9,987 nt of DNA from Thermoplasmata archaeon (lineage in GTDB: Archaea > Thermoplasmatota > Penumbrarchaeia > Penumbrarchaeales > EX4484-36), in NCBI GenBank assembly GCA_021160765.1, contig JAGHBW010000161.1:1-9987 (forward strand). The letters run 5' to 3'. Of the stretch, positions 5,465-9,987 are shown piece after piece; positions within the stretch are counted from its first letter, which is position 1, and each line of letters begins with the position of its first letter. The translations under genes were made by a program, and so were the position numbers. The notes beneath the pieces are model-generated. The model was not told the DNA's origin, ran no database searches, and worked only from the letters and a program-made list of their open reading frames with translations.

Positions 5465-6634
5465 TTAGATCACCTCCAGTATTGTCACTGCCACTGTTCC
5501 CCCGGCTCCGCCCACGTTATGGGCAAGGCCAATCCTTGCGTCCTTCACCTGCCTCCCCTCAGCCTCACCCCTCAGTTGCCAGACAAGTTCTACGATCTGC
5601 GCTACGCCTGTTGCACCCAGCGGATGTCCTCTGGCCTTCAGGCCTCCGGAGGTGTTCACTGGAATCTCACCTTCAAGGGAGGTTCTCCCCTCCTCTGTTG
5701 CTATCCCTCCTTCCCCCTTCTTGAAGAATCCCAGGTCCTCTATTGCTAGAATCTCCCCGATGGTATAGGAGTCGTGGACCTCTGCCACATCCACATCCTT
5801 CGGCCCTACCCCTGCCATCTTATACGCCCTCTCCGCCGCTGCTCGGGTTGCAGGGAATGAGGTGAAGGTCTTCCTTCGGGCCAGTGCTAATGTGTCCGTA
5901 GCTAAGCCGATTCCAGCAACCCTGACCAGAATATCTTTCCCCATCTCCTTTGCCTTATCCATCGTGGTTATCACTACAGCCGCAGCGCCGTCGGAGATGG
6001 GAGCGCAGTCAAACATTCCCAGCGGTTCTGCGACCGGGGTGGCGTTGAGAACCGTTGAAAGTTTGATCTCCCGTTGGAACTGTGCATAGGGATTTCTGGC
6101 ACCATTGTAGTGGTTCTTCACCGCAACCTGCGCCATCTGCTCCCTTGTGGTGCCAAATTCCACCATGTGCCTTCTCGCCATTAACGCGTAGAGAGAGGGA
6201 AGAGTCGCACCGAAGAGAGCCTCCCAGCTCCTGTCCGCCACAGAGGCGATGGCGTCGGTGACCTCTATGCTCGTTAAATCAGACATCTTCTCCGCCCCCC
6301 CCACAACCACGGTGTCATGTATACCAGAGGCCACAGAGAGCACCGCCTGCTGGAAGGCCACACCACCGGAGGCATCAGCCGCTTCAACCCTGACTGCAGG
6401 GAGGTTCCTCTCAGTGAAACCAACAGCTTCAGATATCATGGAGGCCACATGCTCCTGCTCCAGAAACAACCCGCCGGACATGTTTCCTACGTAGAGAGCA
6501 TCCACATCCCTGCTCTCAATCCCTGCATCCACTATGGCCTTGAACCCCGCCTCTATCCCGAGTTCTCTGAATGATCTGTCCCAGTGCTCGCCGAACTTGG
6601 TCATTCCAACTCCAATAATCGCAACGTCTCTCAT
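5465..6634 (-). CDS. SCP-x-like acetyl-CoA acetyltransferase (thiolase) with Asp at the nucleophile position
   Basis: A 389-residue thiolase of the archaeal SCP-x-like group, expected to condense two acetyl-CoA to acetoacetyl-CoA, the first mevalonate step. Family landmarks are DVAIIGVGMTKFGE at the N-terminus, FDCAPISDGAAAVV near residue 210, EVHDSYTIGE near 287, GHPLGATG with H337, and GLAHNVGG with H372. In the segment EAADASGG the residue normally occupied by the nucleophilic Cys is Asp87 (codon GAT). I start at ATG 6634 because the ribosome binding site GGAGGGGGA ends 6 bases before it and the protein then begins MRDVAIIGVG; a GTG at 6640, two codons earlier, abuts that site. It follows the HMG-CoA synthase stop by 2 bp. 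Fold and operon role are well supported; catalytic competence is doubtful. Confidence 0.88.
   Translation of the reverse strand: MRDVAIIGVGMTKFGEHWDRSFRELGIEAGFKAIVDAGIESRDVDALYVGNMSGGLFLEQEHVASMISEAVGFTERNLPAVRVEAADASGGVAFQQAVLSVASGIHDTVVVGGAEKMSDLTSIEVTDAIASVADRSWEALFGATLPSLYALMARRHMVEFGTTREQMAQVAVKNHYNGARNPYAQFQREIKLSTVLNATPVAEPLGMFDCAPISDGAAAVVITTMDKAKEMGKDILVRVAGIGLATDTLALARRKTFTSFPATRAAAERAYKMAGVGPKDVDVAEVHDSYTIGEILAIEDLGFFKKGEGGIATEEGRTSLEGEIPVNTSGGLKARGHPLGATGVAQIVELVWQLRGEAEGRQVKDARIGLAHNVGGAGGTVAVTILEVI
5468..5477 (-). promoter_or_regulatory. Ribosome binding site of the DUF35 gene
   Basis: The minus strand reads GGAGGTGATC, a 10-base complement of the usual archaeal 16S rRNA 3' end. 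It lies within the last thiolase codons, 3 bases (the TAA) before the DUF35 ATG, and supports coupled translation. Confidence 0.75.
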
Positions 6635-6636
6635 CT

Positions 6637-7689
6637 TCACTCCCCCTCCATCTTTATCTTCTCCCTGAACTTGGTGTACAGGGCATAATCAATGATCTTG
6701 TAAACAGATGTGATCTCCTTCACCGTCGGTGCTGCGGAACGATTGTATCTCTTCATCTCCTCTGTGACTGTTATGTCAAACCCGTCAGAACCCGCACCGG
6801 AGCCGAATGATACAGCCAGGATTCTATCCCCTGGCTCTGCCTCGTCCAGGATCGCTGCAAGGCCCACAAGCATTGAGCCAGAATAAGTGTTCCCAATCTT
6901 CGGTGTCCAGAGCCCCTTCTCTATCTGGCTCATCTCAAACCCCAGCATCTTCGCCACCCTCACGGGGAACTTCCCGTTTGGTTGGTGAAATACTGCATAA
7001 TCGTAATCTTTGGGTGTTGTACCTGCCTTCTCCATGAGCATCTTAGCACAGCCCGTTATGTGTTTAAAATATGCGGGTGTTCCTGTGAACCTCTCCCCGT
7101 GGCTGGGGTATTTCATCCCCTCCCTTCTCCAGAAATCAGGGGTGTCCGTGGTGAAGGACACCGTGTGGTTCACCTTGGCAATGACGCCTTCAGCACCTAT
7201 AACGTAGGCTGCCCCTCCGGCTGCTGCAGTGTACTCCAGCGCATTCCCAGGAGCCCCTTGAGAGGTATCTGCACCTATGGATATACCGTACTTTATGTAC
7301 CCGGCCTTCACTAGACCAAGCAGAGCCTGTATGCCCGCTGTACCAGCCTTGCAGGCGAACTCAAGGTCTGCTGCGGTCAGGTCAGGTGCAGCCTGAATGG
7401 CCTCTGCTACTATTGTGGCTGTGGGTTTCACCGCATATGGGTGCGACTCTGATCCAACGTATATGGCTTTTATATCTCTCGGGTCAATGGGCCTCCTTTT
7501 TAATGCCCGTCTGGCAGCCTCAACGCTTATGGTCACCGTGTCCTCGTCCAGACCTGGGACGGACTTCATCTCAACCATGAGCCCCTTGCCCATGGCGGCT
7601 CCGTCCTTCCCCCAGACCCTGCCTATCTCCTCCGGCAGGATTCTGTACTTGGGGATGTAAACCCCATAAGATACAATGCCTACATCCAT
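6637..7689 (-). CDS. Hydroxymethylglutaryl-CoA synthase (archaeal type)
   Basis: A 350-residue enzyme that condenses acetoacetyl-CoA with acetyl-CoA to HMG-CoA, the mevalonate-pathway precursor of archaeal isoprenoid lipids. All three catalytic residues are in recognisable motifs: E81 in VGSESHPY, C113 in EFACKAGTAG and H235 in FHQPNGKFP. Further family elements are GNTYSGSMLVGLAAILD near 266-282 and SFGSGAGSDGF near 294-304. The length matches archaeal members (about 345-350). The ATG at 7689 has GAGGTGA at 7696-7702 six bases upstream. It lies 35 bp after the regulator stop and 2 bp before the thiolase start, so the genes are co-transcribed. In archaea this enzyme acts in a complex with the neighbouring thiolase and DUF35 protein. 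Confidence 0.95.
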   Translation of the reverse strand: MDVGIVSYGVYIPKYRILPEEIGRVWGKDGAAMGKGLMVEMKSVPGLDEDTVTISVEAARRALKRRPIDPRDIKAIYVGSESHPYAVKPTATIVAEAIQAAPDLTAADLEFACKAGTAGIQALLGLVKAGYIKYGISIGADTSQGAPGNALEYTAAAGGAAYVIGAEGVIAKVNHTVSFTTDTPDFWRREGMKYPSHGERFTGTPAYFKHITGCAKMLMEKAGTTPKDYDYAVFHQPNGKFPVRVAKMLGFEMSQIEKGLWTPKIGNTYSGSMLVGLAAILDEAEPGDRILAVSFGSGAGSDGFDITVTEEMKRYNRSAAPTVKEITSVYKIIDYALYTKFREKIKMEGE

Positions 7690-7695
7690 TTTCAG

Positions 7696-7702
7696 TCACC
7701 TC
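7696..7702 (-). promoter_or_regulatory. Ribosome binding site of HMG-CoA synthase
   Basis: GAGGTGA on the minus strand, 6 bases before the ATG at 7689, supports that start. No TATA-like element is evident in the 35-bp gap, which favours read-through from the regulator gene. Confidence 0.65.
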
Positions 7703-7724
7703 TTTTTTCAAAGATGAGAAAAAA

Positions 7725-8468
7725 TCAGTAAACGTTTCTTAAGGTCTCAACGAGATCCTTAAGGTCCATGTGGGTCACAACAAGGGGTATCCCCTCCAGC
7801 TGTGAGAGCTTTATTGCCAGCGGGTCAACCTTTCCTGGTTTGTGATAGACCACCATGGCGGGCTTTATTGGATGGGACCTTATTGCCACCATGGGGGATC
7901 GGCCGTACATCACACCGGTGAATATCAGCGCCCTTTCTGTGGATCTACCGTAGAGTTTCAAGTAATCCATGGCAGAGTAATTTAATATGGCCTTTATGGA
8001 GTCCACCACCGTGTAGCCAACTATCGGCCGCATAACCCTTTTTACATTCTCCTCCCAGACCAGCTGTCCCTGTATCAGTTCTATGAACCTGTCTGGAGGT
8101 ATCCTGAGCGGGTATTCACCCATGTCCAAAATGGCCTCATCCACTATGTCCAGAGAGTACTTCTTGATTGTGGGCGAACCCCTTTTCTCATCAAGTGATA
8201 TTAACGCAGATACGAGCCTTTTAATGAAGGAAAGTGAGGGGTTCTTCCGCCGTCCGTTCTCATAGTCGCTCAGTTGAGAGGAGGAGATTCCCATCTCCCT
8301 GGCGAGTTCCTGCTGTGTGATTCCGAACTCCTCTCTCCAGGATCTGAATGTCTCACATGGGTCCTTGGATTCCAGTATCTCCACGGCCAACTTCTGAATT
8401 ATTCTCTCTCTGGCCCTGGAGAAGCCCTTCTGAAACAGAAAATATGAGGGATCGTCGGGATCTGTCAT
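7725..8468 (-). CDS. HTH-type transcriptional regulator, COG1709-like, of the mevalonate operon
   Basis: A 247-residue protein with an XRE-type helix-turn-helix at about residues 41-91: FGITQQELAREMGISSSQ followed by LSDYENGRRKNPS. A C-terminal domain (about 105-247) contains ALIFTGVMYGRSPMVAIRSH and IPLVVTHMDLKDL and may sense a ligand. This architecture, directly upstream of HMG-CoA synthase, is the COG1709-type arrangement in many euryarchaea; control of the operon is inferred. I start at ATG 8468 rather than TTG 8519: the TATA-like box TTATATA (8491-8497) is centred 26 bp before 8468 and would lie inside the longer reading frame, and the extra 17 residues do not look conserved. An inverted repeat between that box and the start suggests autoregulation. 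The message is probably leaderless. Confidence 0.85.
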   Translation of the reverse strand: MTDPDDPSYFLFQKGFSRARERIIQKLAVEILESKDPCETFRSWREEFGITQQELAREMGISSSQLSDYENGRRKNPSLSFIKRLVSALISLDEKRGSPTIKKYSLDIVDEAILDMGEYPLRIPPDRFIELIQGQLVWEENVKRVMRPIVGYTVVDSIKAILNYSAMDYLKLYGRSTERALIFTGVMYGRSPMVAIRSHPIKPAMVVYHKPGKVDPLAIKLSQLEGIPLVVTHMDLKDLVETLRNVY

Positions 8469-8471
8469 CTC

Positions 8472-8490
8472 CCCCTGATAGCTCCAGGGG
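8472..8490. promoter_or_regulatory. Perfect inverted repeat, probable operator of the mevalonate operon
   Basis: CCCCTG at 8472-8477 and CAGGGG at 8485-8490 form a 6-bp perfect inverted repeat with a 7-bp spacer. It fills the space between the TATA-like box and the predicted transcript start at 8468, so a dimer bound here would block polymerase. The nearest HTH protein is the regulator itself. Confidence 0.55.
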
Positions 8491-8497
8491 TATATAA
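8491..8497 (-). promoter_or_regulatory. TATA-like box of the regulator/HMG-CoA synthase operon
   Basis: TTATATA on the minus strand, preceded by TTAAAG as a possible BRE, is centred 26 bp before the ATG at 8468. It marks the promoter of the four-gene operon and decides the regulator start. Confidence 0.65.
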
Positions 8498-8508
8498 CTT
8501 TAACTATT

Positions 8509-8526
8509 GACGTACTCAACTACGTC
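8509..8526. promoter_or_regulatory. Upstream inverted repeat with ACGT boxes
   Basis: GACGTA at 8509-8514 and TACGTC at 8521-8526 form a perfect 6-bp inverted repeat with a 6-bp spacer. A third ACGT follows at 8530-8533. Read from the operon, these lie about 41-65 bp upstream of the transcript start, just beyond the TATA/BRE region, a usual place for activator binding in archaea. Confidence 0.4.
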
Positions 8527-8541
8527 TAAACGTACAACGAG

Positions 8542-8892
8542 TTAGAAGTACGCCTGGTCCGGTGGGGGTGGGGGGCTCTTCTTTCCCCCCTTCTTCGGCT
8601 TTTTCATTGAAAGGAGCTCTTGATCCTCCGAAGGGGGGGGACGGTTGTGTTTGATCACCTTAATATCAACCACCCAGTCGTATATGATTTGATGGTAGTA
8701 CCCCTCCTCGTCCACCAGTTCTATATCGTTCTTAAATTCAAGAAGCCTTCCGCGTATGGTTTTCAGCTCATTTCCTGCGATATACTGTATCTCCACCTCA
8801 TCGTCTATTCTCAGCCCATACCTCCTCTCCCTTAAAGGGCCATCAAAGACGTCAGGGTACTCTTTGCTGTTCTTTTTGTTCTTGCTAACCAT
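8542..8892 (-). CDS. Small Sm-like/beta-barrel candidate with basic, proline-rich tail (hypothetical)
   Basis: A 116-residue protein that I cannot assign firmly. Residues about 29-82 alternate like short beta strands: DDEVEIQYIAGNELKTIRG, then RLLEFKNDIELVDEEG, then a closing strand near VVDIKVIK. This resembles the small barrel of Sm/LSm proteins, including a G-x-L-x-x-F-x-N-x-I-x-L pattern, but the match is weak. The tail (90-116) is low-complexity, with basic residues (KKPKKGGKK) and five prolines before a final DQAYF. An RNA-related role is only a guess. I start at ATG 8892 rather than GTG 8913 because a TATA-like box is centred 26-27 bp before 8892, implying a leaderless message. A run of eight C (minus strand) encodes the first proline cluster. 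It has its own promoter between the NAD kinase gene and the mevalonate operon. Confidence 0.7.
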   Translation of the reverse strand: MVSKNKKNSKEYPDVFDGPLRERRYGLRIDDEVEIQYIAGNELKTIRGRLLEFKNDIELVDEEGYYHQIIYDWVVDIKVIKHNRPPPSEDQELLSMKKPKKGGKKSPPPPPDQAYF

Positions 8893-8913
8893 CACTCCGC
8901 TATTGGAGCCCAC

Positions 8914-8923
8914 AATATTAAAA
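8914..8923 (-). promoter_or_regulatory. TATA-like box of the Sm-like candidate gene
   Basis: The minus strand reads TTTTAATATT after AGGAAAA, a good BRE/TATA pair. The centre is 26-27 bp before ATG 8892. It begins only about 14 bp after the stop codon of the NAD kinase gene. Confidence 0.55.
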
Positions 8924-8936
8924 TTTTCCTAACCCT

Positions 8937-9987
8937 TCACATCTTGATGGGGATCATCCTCTCCCTTCTGTATCCTGTAATTACCCTTATGTATCCCCTC
9001 CTCAAAAATTCCTCATCAATTTCTCTGCTACCCGTGTCAACCCTGAGAAACGGCGTATGTCTGAGTTTCCCGGGGGTAGCTACAACGATGATGTTGTCCA
9101 CCCCTACCCTCTTTAAGACCTCTGGTGAGATCTGTTGATTTCCCCTTCCCAAGATGAACCCCTGTGCTCCGATGGGGCTCAGTATTATTTTTGACCTCCT
9201 AAACTTTTTAAGGAGGTTCACAATGCCCCTCTCATCCAGATCAACTCCTACAAGTTCTCCGTTGAAATAGGCATCAACACCAAGAAGTGTTTTATCAACT
9301 CCTAGGGCCTCTCCAATCCTCTTAAGAGTGCTACCTGGACCAAGCAGGAAGAGCGTGTCTCTGTTCCCCTCTACGATCTCCGCCACGTAATCAGCTATGT
9401 CCTGAAGTGCCTCCTGCTCCCCAATTTCATCAATCATCATCTTTGAGGATTGAACAAGCTCCGGTTCAACAGGATAGAGAGCCTCACTGTAGAGCCTAAC
9501 CACCCACCGCCCCTTCCTCATCTCCTCCTCGTCAAGGTCCATCACCTCTCCGACTCCGATCCCAATCTCTCGTTGAAGGAATTTAACCAGGAGCTTTCCC
9601 GCAGATGCTGGGTTCACCGCGAATATGCCTGAATGCATTTTAACCCCTGCTGGGATCCCTACGAGGGGCACCCTTTTGTCTGCAACCTCCACAATATCCC
9701 GAAGTGTCCCGTCACCACCGCAAAAAGCTATCAGGTCAACCCCCCTCTCAAGGAACGCCCTAACAGCTCTTTGAGTGTCCTCTCTAGTAGTTCTCTCCCC
9801 CACCTCACACACAACTCTGAAGTTTTCTATTCCCACATCTTTCAACACATTTTCCCCCATCACCCCACTGCACGTTAGTATTGTGAAGTTCCCCACAGCC
9901 CCCTCTTCCACTGCATTTTTAAGAATTCTCAGAGCCTCTGCGGCCCTCCCCGGGGAAACTGGCACAGCGCCTCTCTTTATAGCCTCC
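8937..9987 (-). CDS. ATP/polyphosphate-dependent NAD kinase, COG3199-like (N-terminus outside window)
   Basis: About 349 residues are visible and the frame stays open to the window edge. The GGDGT nucleotide-binding motif is encoded at 9705-9719 within LIAFCGGDGTLRDIV; it is followed by VPLVGIPAGVKMHSGIFAVNP, which is typical of the archaeal COG3199 branch rather than of ordinary NadK. A later segment LFLLGPGSTLKRIGEALG precedes the substrate region with DAYFNGELVG. Such proteins phosphorylate NAD to NADP; the substrate of this one is inferred from the family. A GTG at 9965 is not the true start, because the codons before it (EAIKRGA) continue the conserved pattern in which GAVPVSPGRAAEAL follows, so an N-terminal stretch lies beyond the window. 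The gene ends about 14 bp before the promoter of the next gene. Confidence 0.88.
   Translation of the reverse strand, partial: EAIKRGAVPVSPGRAAEALRILKNAVEEGAVGNFTILTCSGVMGENVLKDVGIENFRVVCEVGERTTREDTQRAVRAFLERGVDLIAFCGGDGTLRDIVEVADKRVPLVGIPAGVKMHSGIFAVNPASAGKLLVKFLQREIGIGVGEVMDLDEEEMRKGRWVVRLYSEALYPVEPELVQSSKMMIDEIGEQEALQDIADYVAEIVEGNRDTLFLLGPGSTLKRIGEALGVDKTLLGVDAYFNGELVGVDLDERGIVNLLKKFRRSKIILSPIGAQGFILGRGNQQISPEVLKRVGVDNIIVVATPGKLRHTPFLRVDTGSREIDEEFLRRGYIRVITGYRRERMIPIKM

Noticed and set aside
5048..5749. Long plus-strand open frame of 233 codons
   Set aside because: It lies antisense to the DUF35 and thiolase genes, both clearly recognisable, and its translation is Pro/Leu/His-rich without family features.
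6635..6640. GTG at 6640 as thiolase start
   Set aside because: It directly abuts the ribosome binding site, whereas ATG 6634 has a 6-base spacing and gives the usual N-terminus.
8469..8519. TTG start at 8519 for the mevalonate regulator
   Set aside because: The TATA-like box and the inverted repeat would both fall inside the coding region, and ATG 8468 has the correct leaderless spacing.
8893..8913. GTG start at 8913 for the Sm-like candidate
   Set aside because: It lies right at the edge of the TATA-like box, upstream of the predicted transcript start; ATG 8892 fits better.
9963..9965. GTG at 9965 as start of the NAD kinase
   Set aside because: The frame remains open to the window edge and the preceding codons continue the conserved family pattern, so the true start lies outside.

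Overview
The window looks like a piece of an archaeal (most likely euryarchaeal) chromosome. Four things support this. There is a mevalonate-pathway gene cluster of the archaeal type: a COG1709-like regulator, HMG-CoA synthase, an SCP-x-like thiolase and a DUF35 protein. There is a COG3199-type NAD kinase. Arginine is encoded mostly by AGG/AGA. Finally, several genes have a TATA-like box centred about 26 bp upstream of an ATG, as in leaderless archaeal transcripts, while genes inside operons carry strong GGAGG-type ribosome binding sites. The species cannot be named from the sequence alone.

Left part (1-2440): the tail of an unidentified gene is followed on the same strand by a 531-residue metallopeptidase-like protein of the DUF885 type. 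Its 3' end overlaps by 4 bp the end of a convergent gene that encodes an acylphosphatase domain fused to a long coiled coil.

Middle part (about 2440-5060): this looks like an accessory segment. It holds an archaeal AAA ATPase with a C-terminal nuclease-like (DUF234-type) domain, then about 520 bp with no intact gene but with apparent gene remnants on both strands, then a small RNA-ligase-family protein (DUF5565/RLIG1-like). One remnant is a 15-codon start of a second ATPase of the same broad type, one a small frameshifted gene, and one a start-less reading frame leading into the RNA ligase. A GC-rich hairpin separates this segment from the next operon.

Right part (5063-8526, minus strand): a tight operon is read as regulator, HMG-CoA synthase, thiolase, DUF35 protein. 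The last three correspond to the known archaeal complex that makes HMG-CoA for isoprenoid lipids. Two points stand out. The thiolase has Asp where the nucleophilic Cys is expected. The regulator promoter carries a perfect inverted repeat exactly between the TATA box and the start codon, and more symmetry upstream, which suggests autoregulation. Further right, also on the minus strand, lie a small Sm-like beta-barrel candidate with a proline-rich tail and a NAD kinase that runs off the window edge.

I found no CRISPR array, tRNA, rRNA or insertion sequence.
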